Below, one piece after another: positions 27,666-38,258 of a stretch of 64,000 nucleotides of DNA (positions within the stretch are counted from its first letter, which is position 1; each line of letters starts with the position of its first letter). The notes under the pieces were generated by a model. The model was not told the DNA's origin. It searched no databases and saw only the letters and a program-made list of their open reading frames with translations. This stretch comes from Methylobacterium sp. Leaf123 (lineage in GTDB: Bacteria > Pseudomonadota > Alphaproteobacteria > Rhizobiales > Beijerinckiaceae). The position numbers and the translations under genes are program-made. The stretch spans positions 62,001-126,000 of the forward strand of contig NZ_LMNS01000039.1 of assembly GCF_001423405.1 (NCBI RefSeq), read 5' to 3'.

Positions 27666-27770
27666 CTCCTCACCCTACGGGGAGGAGCCGGAGGTCGGGG
27701 TGGCTCGTGCGGCGCCGGGAGCTTCGTCCGGCACCGCCCGACCCCTGCCCCCTCCCGCATGCGGGAGGGG
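27666..27770. repeat. Palindromic repeat between atpA and atpG
   Basis: A GC-rich element inside the atp transcript. It has a stem CTCCTC (27666-27671) / GAGGAG (27682-27687) and, further on, a perfect 22-bp palindrome at 27749-27770 (half-site CCCCTCCCGCA). It is similar in style to, but different in sequence from, the repeats at 16001 and 59890. It could modulate mRNA stability or gamma-subunit stoichiometry. Confidence 0.7.
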
Positions 27771-27799
27771 ACGTGCGTTCGTCAGGCGAACGGCGTTCT

Positions 27800-29329
<1,530 letters not shown>

Positions 29330-29403
29330 CGTCGGGCCTCTTTAAAGGTCTGGGGCTGTCTGTTCGGCTGTCGGGAGGTTCGCGAGGGTCTTCGTGAGAC
29401 CGC

Positions 29404-29973
29404 TCAGCGGGCTTCCCGCATGGCGAGGCGGATGCTGTTGAGCTTGGTCCGGAGCGAGGCGTCGACCATGCGCGAGCCCATCTTGACGACGATGCCGCCG
29501 ATCAGGCTCGGGTCGATGTGGAGATCGAGGTCGATCTCGCTCTTGGCGACGTCGCGCAGCGAGGCCTTGATGTCCTCGATCACCGCGTCGGACGGCTTCT
29601 CGGCGACGCGGACCTCGGCGCGGATGATGCCCTTGGACTCACGCACCTTCTCGCGATAGGCGCGGATCATGCCCGGCAGGGCGAAGAGGCGGCGGTTGGC
29701 GGCCGAGAGCTTGATGAAGTTGGCGGCCAGACCCGAGATGCCCGCCCGATCGAGCAGGGCGCCGATGGCCGCCGTCTGCTCCGAGGCCGAGTAGGCCGGG
29801 CTTTTCACGAGGCGGCGCAGGTCATCGCTCTCGCGATAGAGCGCGTCGAACGCATCGAGGTTCTTCGCGACGTCATCGACCTGACCCTGATCGTGAGCCA
29901 GTTCGTACAAGGCCAACGCGTAGCGGCCCGCCACACCGGCCAACAGGGGACCCTCGGAACCGTTCTGCGCCAC
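29404..29973 (-). CDS. atpH: F1F0 ATP synthase delta subunit
   Basis: Peripheral-stalk (OSCP-like) subunit joining F1 to subunit b. The 189-aa protein has AGRYALALYELA near the N-terminus, a helical N-domain (SPAYSASEQTAAIGALLDRAG) and the C-terminal signature DPSLIGGIVVKMGSRMVDASLRTKL. The start is a GTG at 29973 with GAGAGA-type sites just upstream. It is the first gene of the operon. The F0 genes are not in the window, as is usual for alphaproteobacteria. Confidence 0.97.
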   Translation of the reverse strand: MAQNGSEGPLLAGVAGRYALALYELAHDQGQVDDVAKNLDAFDALYRESDDLRRLVKSPAYSASEQTAAIGALLDRAGISGLAANFIKLSAANRRLFALPGMIRAYREKVRESKGIIRAEVRVAEKPSDAVIEDIKASLRDVAKSEIDLDLHIDPSLIGGIVVKMGSRMVDASLRTKLNSIRLAMREAR

Positions 29974-30241
29974 CCGTCGCTCTCTCTTGTCCTTGCCCGC
30001 CGGCCCCTCATGCTCGAACTCGCCTTGCGGCGACGGCGTGAGACCCGTGGGGATTGGAATTGCACCGGGCTCGGAAGGCCTTGATCGGTCTCCCCGCGGC
30101 GCGGCTGTCGCCTAGCATGCGTTCCGAGGGGGCGCAAGGCAACGTTAGGGCGATGATGGAGCGCTTTCGCGGCATGGCGAACCGCCGCGCAGGATCACGA
30201 CGGACCCTACGCGGCGTTCGTCGAGCCCCGTGCGAGCCCCG

Positions 30242-31312
30242 TCAGATCCAGCCCTGCAATTCCCGGCGCACCACGTTCTCGATCACCCGCATGCCGAGAT
30301 CGGAATCGTTGAGGCAGGGAATGAAGGCGTATTTCTCGCCGCCATTCTCCTCGAAATAGTGGCGGTTCTCGCCGTCGAGTTCCTCCAGCGTCTCCAGGCA
30401 GTCGGCGGTAAAGCCCGGCGCCACGATCGCCATGCGCTTCACGCCGGACTTGGCCAGCGCCTGCACGGTCTCGTCGGTATAGGGCTTGAGCCATTCCTCG
30501 TTGCCGAAGCGCGACTGGAAGGTCACCCGCATCTGCTCGGGCGTGTAGCCCATCGCCTCGCGGATCAGCCGGCCGGTCTTGAGGCACTGGCAATGGTAGG
30601 GGTCGCCCTTGAGCAGGTAGCTCTTGGGCACGCCGTGGAACGAGGTGAGGATCACCTCCGGCTCGAAATCGAGCTTGGCCAGCCCCTCGCGGATCGATTG
30701 GGCCATGGCTTCGATGTAGACCGGATCGTCGTGGTAGGGCGGGGAGACCCGCACGGTCGGCTGCCAGCGCATCTGCATCAGGGCCTTGAAGGCTTGATCG
30801 CAGGCGGTGGCCGAGGTCGCCGCCGCGTATTGTGGATAGAGCGGCACCAGCAGGATGCGGTCGCAGCCCTGGTCGAGCAGCGCCTGGATGCGCAGGCTCA
30901 CCTCCGGCTTGCCGTAGCGCATCGCCCAATCGACCACGACGGAATCGCCCATCGCCGCCTGGAGCTTCTCGCACTGGCCGCGGGTGATCGTCTTGAGCGG
31001 GCCCTCGTCGCGCTCGTTGTTCCAGATGCTGGCGTAGTCCCGGCCCTTCGGCCCCGGCCGCTTGGTCAGGATGATGAGATTGAGCAGGGGCCACCAGATC
31101 AGCCGCGGCACCTCGATCACCCGGCGGTCGGACAGGAACTCCTTGAGATAGCGGCGCATCGGCCAGTAGCTCGTGCCCTCGGGAGTGCCGAGATTCATCA
31201 GCAGCACGCCGACGCGGCCGGTCCGCACCGCCGGGTGGTCGGGCGGCAGGGCGGTGGGCGCGACCGGCACGGGATCGCGCAGGAGGGTTTGAGGTTCGAC
31301 GCGTTCGTTCAT
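30242..31312 (-). CDS. hemH: Ferrochelatase
   Basis: Inserts Fe2+ into protoporphyrin IX, the last step of haem synthesis. The 356-aa protein has VLLMNLGTPEGTSYWPMRRYL near residue 35, PLYPQYAAAT, the catalytic His in ILTSFHGVPKSYLLKGDPY, QSRFGNEEWLKPYTDE and the acidic motif PGFTADCLETLEEL. Length is typical. The ATG at 31312 was chosen; a further upstream in-frame ATG would add an unlikely N-terminal stretch. Other haem genes, hemE and hemJ, lie near 53-55 kb. Confidence 0.97.
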   Translation of the reverse strand: MNERVEPQTLLRDPVPVAPTALPPDHPAVRTGRVGVLLMNLGTPEGTSYWPMRRYLKEFLSDRRVIEVPRLIWWPLLNLIILTKRPGPKGRDYASIWNNERDEGPLKTITRGQCEKLQAAMGDSVVVDWAMRYGKPEVSLRIQALLDQGCDRILLVPLYPQYAAATSATACDQAFKALMQMRWQPTVRVSPPYHDDPVYIEAMAQSIREGLAKLDFEPEVILTSFHGVPKSYLLKGDPYHCQCLKTGRLIREAMGYTPEQMRVTFQSRFGNEEWLKPYTDETVQALAKSGVKRMAIVAPGFTADCLETLEELDGENRHYFEENGGEKYAFIPCLNDSDLGMRVIENVVRRELQGWI

Positions 31313-31503
31313 CGGATTTCCGGTCACGGGCTTCCCGCCTCCCTCAATGCGGCAAGCGATCCGGTTGTGCGGACCGGCCGTTCGATCTAGAGCAGGCGGC
31401 TTTTCAAGGCCAAGGCTCACCCGAGAGAGAACACTCTTGCGGGGAGTCCGGCCCGAATCTCGGCAAACCCTTTGCCCGAAATCGCTCCGGAGGCCAGCGC
31501 GAC

Positions 31504-32475
31504 ATGCCGTCCCCCCGCTACTTCCTGAAGCACTTCGTGCCGTTCACCGGCTACCCCTACGAGGGGGCGCCGGCCGCGTGCAACCTGTGCGGATGTCGCG
31601 ACGCCGTCACCGTGGCCGAGACCGACCGGCGGCTCAAGACCCTGCGCTCGATCGCCTGCCTGCAATGCGGGCTGATCCGCACCGATCCGATGCCGACGCC
31701 GGACGAGCTGGCCGAATATTATTCGACCGCCTACCGCGCCGATTATCAGCTCGCCTTCGCGGGCGGGCCGCCGCGCCACCACCTCAACCGCTCGGCCCGC
31801 GAGGCGACGTTCCGCGCCGACCTGCTGGCGCCGAAGCTGAAGCCCGGCGCGCAGTTGCTCGATTTCGGCTCAGGCTCCGGCGAGTTCCTGGCGGAGGCCA
31901 AACGGCGCGGCTGCGAGGTGATCGGCGTCGAGCCCGGCCGCGACTACGCGACCTTCGCCCGGACGCATCACGGCGTCGAAGTGCTCGACGAGGCCGAGGA
32001 TCCGAACCGCTTCCCCACCGGCCATTTCGACGTGATCTCGACGCACCATGTGCTGGAGCATCTGCGCAACCCGGCCGAGACGATGGAGCGGCTCGCCCGC
32101 TGGCTGAAGCCCGACGGCATCCTCTACGCCGCGGTGCCGAACATGGCCGCCACCGGCAAGCCGCCGCACGAGCGTTTCCACTTCGCCCATGTCCACGGCT
32201 ACGTGCGCGAGACCTTCGATCTCCTGGCCCGCCGTGCCGGCCTCGTGCCGCATACCGAGTATTGGCGCGAGGACACCACGGTGGTCTACCGCAAGACCGA
32301 TGCGCCCGCCGTGTCGCTGAAGAATCCCGGCCTCGCCGACCGGCTCGCCGTTGATCTGAAGCCGATGTCGGCGGGGCTCTACTTCGCCTCGGGCGCCTGG
32401 ATCTGGCCGGCGCTGCGGCGCAACGCCAAGGCAGTGCGGGACGGGATGAGCAAGGACGGGCTCACCAAGCGCTGA
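31504..32475 (+). CDS. Class I SAM-dependent methyltransferase with N-terminal zinc ribbon
   Basis: A 323-aa protein. The N-terminus carries four cysteines in CNLC (26, 29) and CLQC (52, 55) that could form a zinc ribbon, as in sugar or secondary-metabolite C-methyltransferases. The SAM domain has motif I LLDFGSGSGEFLAEA near residue 119, the acidic residue ending motif II in VIGVEPG, and FDVISTHHVLEHLRNP in motif III. The acceptor is unknown. It is followed after 7 bp by the 5'-nucleotidase-like gene, so the two are likely co-transcribed. Confidence 0.88.
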   Translation: MPSPRYFLKHFVPFTGYPYEGAPAACNLCGCRDAVTVAETDRRLKTLRSIACLQCGLIRTDPMPTPDELAEYYSTAYRADYQLAFAGGPPRHHLNRSAREATFRADLLAPKLKPGAQLLDFGSGSGEFLAEAKRRGCEVIGVEPGRDYATFARTHHGVEVLDEAEDPNRFPTGHFDVISTHHVLEHLRNPAETMERLARWLKPDGILYAAVPNMAATGKPPHERFHFAHVHGYVRETFDLLARRAGLVPHTEYWREDTTVVYRKTDAPAVSLKNPGLADRLAVDLKPMSAGLYFASGAWIWPALRRNAKAVRDGMSKDGLTKR

Positions 32476-32482
32476 GCTGGTG

Positions 32483-33982
32483 ATGCGCCCGAGCCGCCGC
32501 GAGACCGTCGTCGGGCTCGGTGCCGGTCTCCTTGCAGCCGGGACCGGCGCGGCGCTCGCCGGCACGCCGACCTTCACCCTGCTCCTCGTCAACGACATCT
32601 ACGCGATGGACGAGGTGGAGGGGCGCGGCGGCTTTGCCCGGCTCAATGCGGTGGTGAAGACCGAGCGCGCCCGCGGCGTGCCGCTGCTCTATGCCCATGC
32701 CGGCGACAGCTTCTCGCCCTCGCTGATGTCGGGCTTCGACCGGGGCGCACATATCGTCGAACTGCTGAATCTGGCGCCCCCCGACGTGTTCGTGCCGGGC
32801 AACCACGAATTCGATTTCGGCCCCGAAATGTTCGCCCAGCGACGGAGGGAGGCCCGCTTCCCCTTCCTCGCCGCCAACCTGCGCGGGGCCGATGGCCAAA
32901 GACTTCCCGGCGTTGAGGATGCGCGGCTGATCGAACTCAGCGGCATCCGCCTCGGCCTCGTCGGCATCGCCCTGCAGGCGACGCCGGAAAAATCGCAATC
33001 CGGCAACCTGCGCTTCGGCCCCGAGATCGAGACCCTGGCGCGCGAGGCGGATGCCCTGCGCAAGGCCGGCGCGCAGATGATCGTCGGGATCGCCCACACC
33101 GCGCGGGTGACCGACGACGCGATCGTGCGGGCGCGCCTCGTCGATATCCTGCTCTCGGGCCACGACCACGACCTCGTCGTGCGCGACGACGGGCAAACGG
33201 TGATGGTCGAATCGAGCCACGACGCCCACTACGTCACCGCGATCGATGTCTTCGTCACGGCGAGCGGCGACGGGCCGGTGCGCTGGCGCGCCGGCTTCCG
33301 CATCCACGACACCGCCGAGGTGACGCCCGATCCGGACACGCTCGCCGTGGTGCGCCGGCTCGGGGGCGAGCTGTCGCGGGAGCTCGACGTGGTGATCGGC
33401 ACGACGCAAGGCGCGCTCGACAGTCGGATCGCCTCGGTGCGGGTGCGGGAGGCGAGCTTCGGCGATCTCGTCGCCGACGCGGTGCGGGTGGGCACCGGCG
33501 CCGAGATCGGCCTGATGAACGGCGGCGGCATCCGCGGCGACCGGCTCTACCCGGCGGGCACCGCGCTGACCCGGCGCGACATCCTCAGCGAACTGCCCTT
33601 CGGCAACACCACCGTGCTGGTGGCGATCGACGGCGCGACCCTGCGCGAGGCCCTGGAGAACGGGTTTCGCGACCTCGGCCGCCCCTCGGGCCGGTTCCTG
33701 CAACTCTCCGGAATGGTGGTGACGCTCGATCCGAACGCCGCGCCCGGCCGGCGCGTCGTCTCCGCGGCGATCACTGGCGCCCCCCTGGACGACGCCCGCA
33801 TCTACCGCGTGGCGGCCAACGACTTCATGCTGCGCGGCGGCAACGATTACGGGATGCTGGCCAAGGGCCGCGTCCTGATCGGCGGCACCGACGGGCGGCT
33901 GCTCGCCAACGAGGTGATGGCCTATATCCGCGCCCGCGCGCCGCTGCCGCCGGAGACCGGCGGGCGGATCCGGGTGCTTTGA
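32483..33982 (+). CDS. Exported 5'-nucleotidase-family metallophosphatase
   Basis: A 499-aa protein with a twin-arginine-like signal (MRPSRRETVVGLGAGLLAAG, cleavage near ALAG). It has a calcineurin-like N-domain (HAGDSFSPS, VPGNHEFDFG, GIAHTARV, LLSGHDHD) and a 5'-nucleotidase C-domain (LMNGGGIRGDR, DILSELPFGNT, MLRGGNDYGM). The first metal motif, NDxH in UshA-type enzymes, reads NDIY here, so one metal-ligand His appears replaced by Tyr. Activity on nucleotides is likely but unproven. The ATG at 32483 was preferred to a GTG one codon upstream. It belongs to the periplasm. Confidence 0.87.
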   Translation: MRPSRRETVVGLGAGLLAAGTGAALAGTPTFTLLLVNDIYAMDEVEGRGGFARLNAVVKTERARGVPLLYAHAGDSFSPSLMSGFDRGAHIVELLNLAPPDVFVPGNHEFDFGPEMFAQRRREARFPFLAANLRGADGQRLPGVEDARLIELSGIRLGLVGIALQATPEKSQSGNLRFGPEIETLAREADALRKAGAQMIVGIAHTARVTDDAIVRARLVDILLSGHDHDLVVRDDGQTVMVESSHDAHYVTAIDVFVTASGDGPVRWRAGFRIHDTAEVTPDPDTLAVVRRLGGELSRELDVVIGTTQGALDSRIASVRVREASFGDLVADAVRVGTGAEIGLMNGGGIRGDRLYPAGTALTRRDILSELPFGNTTVLVAIDGATLREALENGFRDLGRPSGRFLQLSGMVVTLDPNAAPGRRVVSAAITGAPLDDARIYRVAANDFMLRGGNDYGMLAKGRVLIGGTDGRLLANEVMAYIRARAPLPPETGGRIRVL

Positions 33983-34127
33983 ACCCGATCGCTCGGCCCT
34001 GCCCGCCCGTTCGTCGTCGTCGTGAGGGGCGAGCCGAACCGATCGAGGACCGCGATCCGTCCGGAACGGTCGCGCCGCTGGATGGCTTCGGCTGAAAGCC
34101 TCTCAAGAACGATAAGCGGGAGTTTCC

Positions 34128-34874
34128 ATGGCCGATCTCTTCTCTGCAAACGGGATGTCGGATGGCGGCGGGACCGGACCCGTCGAGGCCGCGCTCGCCG
34201 CGTTTCGCGCCAGCGGCTCCCCCTGGCTCGACCTGCCCTTCTTCCGGGAAGGCGCGGCGGATCGGGTCGCGAAAAAGGTCGATGCGCGTGTCGCGGCCGG
34301 GGCGACCGTGCTGCCGGAGCCCGCGGCGATCTTCCGGGCGCTGACCCTGACACCCTTACCTGCGGTGAAGGCGGTGATCCTCGGCCAGGACCCCTACCCG
34401 ACGCCGGGCGACGCCAACGGATTGGCCTTCTCCTATGTCGGCCCGCGCCGCCTGCCGGCCTCGCTCAAGGTGATCCTGGCCGAATTGGCGCCCGAGGGGG
34501 AAAAGCCCGACCTCTCCACCGGCGATCTCACGCTCTGGGCGGAGCGCGGCGTGCTGCTTCTGAACGCGGCGCTCACGACGGAGGCCGGCAAGTCCGGTGC
34601 GCATCTGCGGTTCGGCTGGTCGCAACTCACCGACGAGGCGGTCGACGCCGTCTCCGCCCGCGACGAGCCGGCGGTGTTCCTGCTCTGGGGCGCCCAGGCC
34701 CGCGCCCGCGAGGCGCTGATCGACACCGGCCGCCACGGCGTCGTCGCCTCGGGTCACCCCTCCCCGCTCAACCGCGCCCGCGACTTTCCGGGCTCGCGGC
34801 CGTTCGACCGGGCGAATGCGTGGCTCGAAGCACATGGCCGCGCGCCGATCGATTGGCGGCTTGGTGAGGGTTAA
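34128..34874 (+). CDS. ung: Uracil-DNA glycosylase, family 1
   Basis: Removes uracil from DNA. The 248-aa protein has the water-activating motif VILGQDPYPTPG (catalytic Asp retained, the His that usually follows PY replaced by Pro), GLAFSYVG, GVLLLNAALTT, and the C-terminal HPSPLNRARDF with the catalytic His. It is slightly longer than E. coli Ung because of an N-terminal extension. CGGGAG lies about 7 nt before the ATG. It is monocistronic. Confidence 0.92.
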   Translation: MADLFSANGMSDGGGTGPVEAALAAFRASGSPWLDLPFFREGAADRVAKKVDARVAAGATVLPEPAAIFRALTLTPLPAVKAVILGQDPYPTPGDANGLAFSYVGPRRLPASLKVILAELAPEGEKPDLSTGDLTLWAERGVLLLNAALTTEAGKSGAHLRFGWSQLTDEAVDAVSARDEPAVFLLWGAQARAREALIDTGRHGVVASGHPSPLNRARDFPGSRPFDRANAWLEAHGRAPIDWRLGEG

Positions 34875-34966
34875 AGCCAAGTCCTTTCAACGGAGCGGGG
34901 CCTGTTTGCGAGCCTTCGCAAGCCTCGTGAAGATGTTCTGTCCGGGGTCCCGGCCGGGGACACCCT

Positions 34967-35152
34967 ATGACGGCCGAACAGACGAACCACGAAATGGCTC
35001 CGGCCCCGGCCGCGGCCGACATCACAGCGCGCGACACTCCGCAAGACGCTGTTTTCTTTCAAAAAGTTACCAGGTTGTGTGCAGTTTTAATACAAATTTT
35101 ACGTGTTGATATACTTTATAAAAGATACCAACCTCCATTTTGGCTCACGATC
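34967..35152 (+). promoter_or_regulatory. AT-rich leader and putative promoter of the second chemoreceptor
   Basis: From about 35045 the composition falls from GC-rich to strongly AT-rich, which is exceptional for this window. A TATACT at 35110-35115 could be a -10 element, with TTAATA at 35087-35092 spaced 17 bp upstream. TTAA-N7-TTTA at 35087-35101 is one mismatch from a CtrA site. An ATG at 34967 is in frame with the receptor, but that reading would cross this region, so I treat 34967-35152 as non-coding. Confidence 0.45.
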
Positions 35153-36850
35153 ATGCGGTTCCTCGGCAACGCGAAAGTCATCACCAAGGTGGCGCTGCCC
35201 CTTGTGATCTTGTCCCTGCTCGCCGCAGGGCTCGTGCTCTACTCACGTGCGACGCTCGGCGACCTTGCTCTGCAAACGAAGAGAATCGTGGATGTGCAGG
35301 CCACGCGATTAGAGGGCATCCTCAACGTTCGGATCAACGTGAACGAGGCGTCCATTCAGGCTCGCAATATCCTGATCGAAACACGCCAAAACGAAATGGC
35401 ACAATACAAAGCTCGGTACGATGCGGCCGTTAAGTCCGCCTTCGAGAATGCCGACAAGCTCATTGCGATGTCCGATACGCCCGATCGCAAGGCCATCAAC
35501 CAAACTCTTCGAGAGACCCTGGGAGAGCTCTTCGCGATCATGGATCGCGCGAACGTGGCGGGTCTGAAGAACGAGAATGAAACCGCGAGCAAGATCCTGC
35601 TGAGTGAAGCCACGGTCGGCCGCGCGAAGGTTCGGTCGATCACGCAGCCCCGGATCGAGCGTCTCACGGCCGAACTCCGCCAAGCGCGTGACGAGACCGA
35701 ACAGGCCGTATCGCAAGCCACCAACATGCTGATCGCCGCCTCCGTGGTCGGCCTGCTCAGCGCCCTGACGCTTGCCTCCCTGATCGTCGTCTTCGGCCTC
35801 ACGCGGCCCATGAGCAGCCTGGTGACCGTGCTTCAGCGCATGGCCCAGGGAGAGACGGATGCCGAGATCCGGGAAGCGCGGCGCGGTGACGAGATCGGCG
35901 CCGTTGCCCGTGCCGTCGAAGGCATCAAGGCCATGGTGGCGCAGAAGGCCGCCGAGCAGGCCGAAATCAAGCGCATCGCCGACGAGGCCGCGGCCGTCGA
36001 ACGCAAGCGGACGATGGTGGAACTGGCCGATGGGTTCGAGAGCGCGGTCGGCGGGATCGTCGGCATGGTTTCCTCATCGGCCACGGAACTCCAGGTCACC
36101 GCGCAGCAGATGACGGCGACCGCCAACGAGACGGCCTCCCAATCCACCACCGTGGCGGCGGCCGCGGAGGAAGCGGCCTCCAACGTTCACACAGTGGCGG
36201 CGGCTGCCGAGGAGCTTGGCTCCTCCGTGCAGGAGATCGGCCGGCAGGTGTCCGGTTCGGCCCATCTGGCTCAGAGTGCCGTCGGCGAGGCCGATCAGAC
36301 GGCGGCTCTGGTCCAGGCGCTCAGCCAGACTTCGGCGCGGATCGGCGACATGGTCGGCATCATCTCCTCGATCGCCGGCCAAACCAATCTGCTGGCGCTC
36401 AACGCCACCATCGAGGCGGCGCGCGCCGGCACGGCGGGCCGCGGCTTTGCCGTGGTGGCGTCGGAGGTGAAGGCGCTCGCTGAGCAGACCGCGAAAGCCA
36501 CCGAGGAAATCTCCCGGCAGATCGGCGAGGTTCAAGACGTGACGGGGAAGGCTGTCACCGCCATCGCCTCCATCACGACGCGGATCCGTGAGATCAACTC
36601 GGTCTCGGCCTCGATCGCCGCGGCGGTCGAGCAGCAGGGCGCGGCCACGCAGGAGATCGTCCGCAACGTGGCTCAGGCCGCGATGGGCACCCACGAGGTG
36701 ACGAGCAACATCACCGGCGTCGCCCACGCATCGGAGGAAACCGGCGCGGCCTCAAGCCAGGTTCTTTCGGCCGCCTCCGAGTTGTCGCGCCAGTCGGAGC
36801 ATCTCGGCGCGGAGGTCGCCCGCTTCCTCTCCACCGTGCGGGCGGCCTAG
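35153..36850 (+). CDS. Methyl-accepting chemotaxis protein
   Basis: A 565-aa inner-membrane chemoreceptor. TM1 lies near residues 12-33 ([19 protein letters not shown]), followed by a helical periplasmic four-helix-bundle-like sensor of about 155 residues. TM2 lies near 195-217 ([23 protein letters not shown]), then HAMP and the signalling domain. Its tip contains [20 protein letters not shown] and [25 protein letters not shown]. It lacks a C-terminal receptor pentapeptide. The ATG at 35153 opens with the basic residues before TM1 ([12 protein letters not shown]). The ligand is unknown. Confidence 0.92.
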   Translation: MRFLGNAKVITKVALPLVILSLLAAGLVLYSRATLGDLALQTKRIVDVQATRLEGILNVRINVNEASIQARNILIETRQNEMAQYKARYDAAVKSAFENADKLIAMSDTPDRKAINQTLRETLGELFAIMDRANVAGLKNENETASKILLSEATVGRAKVRSITQPRIERLTAELRQARDETEQAVSQATNMLIAASVVGLLSALTLASLIVVFGLTRPMSSLVTVLQRMAQGETDAEIREARRGDEIGAVARAVEGIKAMVAQKAAEQAEIKRIADEAAAVERKRTMVELADGFESAVGGIVGMVSSSATELQVTAQQMTATANETASQSTTVAAAAEEAASNVHTVAAAAEELGSSVQEIGRQVSGSAHLAQSAVGEADQTAALVQALSQTSARIGDMVGIISSIAGQTNLLALNATIEAARAGTAGRGFAVVASEVKALAEQTAKATEEISRQIGEVQDVTGKAVTAIASITTRIREINSVSASIAAAVEQQGAATQEIVRNVAQAAMGTHEVTSNITGVAHASEETGAASSQVLSAASELSRQSEHLGAEVARFLSTVRAA

Positions 36851-36964
36851 AGCGGCGTCCGACGAAGGGGTTCCTGGTTCGTCGAAAGACGACGCGTCAC
36901 AACGAAGTCCTCGATCATCGCCCCGGAGAGCGGATCGAGGACGGCGACCCGTCGCCCAAAAAGA

Positions 36965-36997
36965 AACCGCCCCCGGCCTCAAGGCACGGGGGCGGTT
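36965..36997 (-). terminator. Intrinsic terminator of the small membrane-protein gene
   Basis: AACCGCCCCC (36965-36974) pairs with GGGGGCGGTT (36988-36997). Read on the minus strand the stem is followed by TTCTTTTT. It lies 25 bp after the stop of the 66-aa gene. The chemoreceptor ends 114 bp away on the other side and may share the hairpin. Confidence 0.8.
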
Positions 36998-37021
36998 CTG
37001 ATTCGACGGGCTGTGATGGTG

Positions 37022-37222
37022 TCAGGCGGCGATCTTGGTCGCGGTCGCGGCGATATTCTCATTGGCCAGCGTGACGGCATGGGCCGAGCGGCCGACGGGC
37101 TGGAAGCTGGTCAGTTCGCCAGCGGAGACATGCACGCCACCCTCGGAGCCGAAGCGCTCGGCCAGCAGCACGACGAGGGTCACGTTGGCGATGGCGGCGG
37201 CGAGAACGACGAGGGCGATCAT
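37022..37222 (-). CDS. Small single-TM protein, 66 aa
   Basis: An unrecognised small membrane protein. One N-terminal helix (IALVVLAAAIANVTLVVLLAERFG) is followed by a 40-residue polar tail (VHVSAGELTSFQPVGRSAHAV). The gene is flanked by a good terminator on one side and a 32-bp perfect palindrome 49 bp upstream of the ATG on the other, which supports it being real and regulated. No obvious Shine-Dalgarno sequence is present, so the start is only moderately certain. Confidence 0.6.
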   Translation of the reverse strand: MIALVVLAAAIANVTLVVLLAERFGSEGGVHVSAGELTSFQPVGRSAHAVTLANENIAATATKIAA

Positions 37223-37270
37223 GGCGGGCAGGTCCGTTGCTGCGTTGCGATAAAGCCTATATCGCACCGC

Positions 37271-37302
37271 ACTTCGGTATCTGGTATACCAGATACCGAA
37301 GT
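37271..37302. promoter_or_regulatory. Perfect 32-bp palindrome, probable operator
   Basis: Each half reads ACTTCGGTATCTGGTA, and the centre is GGTATACC. It lies 49 bp upstream of the 66-aa membrane protein gene and 54 bp past the stop of the minus-strand PPIase gene. The TGGTATACCA core resembles operators of GntR-family (FadR/HutC-type) repressors. No GntR gene is nearby. Confidence 0.7.
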
Positions 37303-37355
37303 TCAGGCATGCCGCCGACGCATGACAACGCGCCGGATTGCCGTGACCCATTCAA

Positions 37356-38258
37356 TTACGGCTTCTTGGTCTCACCCGCAGCCGGCGTCGCGATGCTGCC
37401 GGCGCGCTCAACCTTGGCCGCCTCGCGCAGCTTCACGATAGTGTCCTGCTGCGCCTTGCGAGTGAGGTACTGGTCGATCTGCTCCTTCATCTCGTCGAAG
37501 GTCGGCACGGGTTTCGTCCGCTTCTCCTCGACGCGCAGCACGTGCCAGCCGAACTGGGTCTTCACCGGATCGGAGACCTGCCCCGGCGTCATCTTAAAGG
37601 CCGCGTCGGCAAACGGCTTCACCATCCGCTCCTGGGTGAACCAGCCGAGATCGCCGCCCTCCGTCTTGGAGCCGGGATCCTTCGAGACCTCGCCCGCGAT
37701 TTTGGCGAAATCCTCGCCGCCCTTGATGCGCGCGGCGATCTTCTTGGCCTCGTCCTCGCTCTCGACGAGGATGTGGCGGGCGCGCACTTCCTCCTCGGGC
37801 TTCATCGACTTCACGGTCTGTTCGTAGAGCGCCTTGGCGGCCTCGGGCGTCACCGCCTTCTTGGCCTCGCGCTCGAGGTAGTCGTCGAGCAGGAGCTTGT
37901 CGCGGAAATAGGCGAGCTTGCGCTTGAACTCGGGCGCGTCGCCGACCTTGGCCGCTTCGGCCGCCTGCGCGCCGACCTTGAGATCGACCATGTAATCGAC
38001 GAGCAGGTTCTGCTTAGCCCCCTCATCGACGCCCGGCAGCGACAAGGCCGGATCCTCGCCAGCGATGGCGAGGTCGGCGGCGGTGATCGGCTGACCGTTG
38101 ACCCGCGCCACCACCGTCTCGGGCGGGACCGCCGCCGAGACGGGAGCGGGGGCGCTGGGCGACTTCTGGGCCGCAGGCGCCTGTGCGAGGGCGGCGCCCG
38201 GCAGGGTGAGCATCAGCGCGAGGGCGCTCGCGCGCCGGAGGGAGAACGGAATCGGCAT
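37356..38258 (-). CDS. Periplasmic peptidyl-prolyl isomerase (parvulin type)
   Basis: A 300-aa SurA/PrsA-like foldase. A Sec signal peptide ([23 protein letters not shown]) precedes an N-terminal helical chaperone region ([20 protein letters not shown]). A parvulin domain follows ([62 protein letters not shown]) with a Lys/Pro tail. It probably assists outer-membrane protein folding. The ATG at 38258 has AAGGA about 12 nt upstream. It is divergent from secA. Confidence 0.92.
   Translation of the reverse strand: MPIPFSLRRASALALMLTLPGAALAQAPAAQKSPSAPAPVSAAVPPETVVARVNGQPITAADLAIAGEDPALSLPGVDEGAKQNLLVDYMVDLKVGAQAAEAAKVGDAPEFKRKLAYFRDKLLLDDYLEREAKKAVTPEAAKALYEQTVKSMKPEEEVRARHILVESEDEAKKIAARIKGGEDFAKIAGEVSKDPGSKTEGGDLGWFTQERMVKPFADAAFKMTPGQVSDPVKTQFGWHVLRVEEKRTKPVPTFDEMKEQIDQYLTRKAQQDTIVKLREAAKVERAGSIATPAAGETKKP

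Noticed and set aside
34967-35152. Extended N-terminus of the second chemoreceptor
   Set aside because: It would place 62 residues, including AT-rich codons, before the basic n-region of TM1; the segment looks like a promoter instead.
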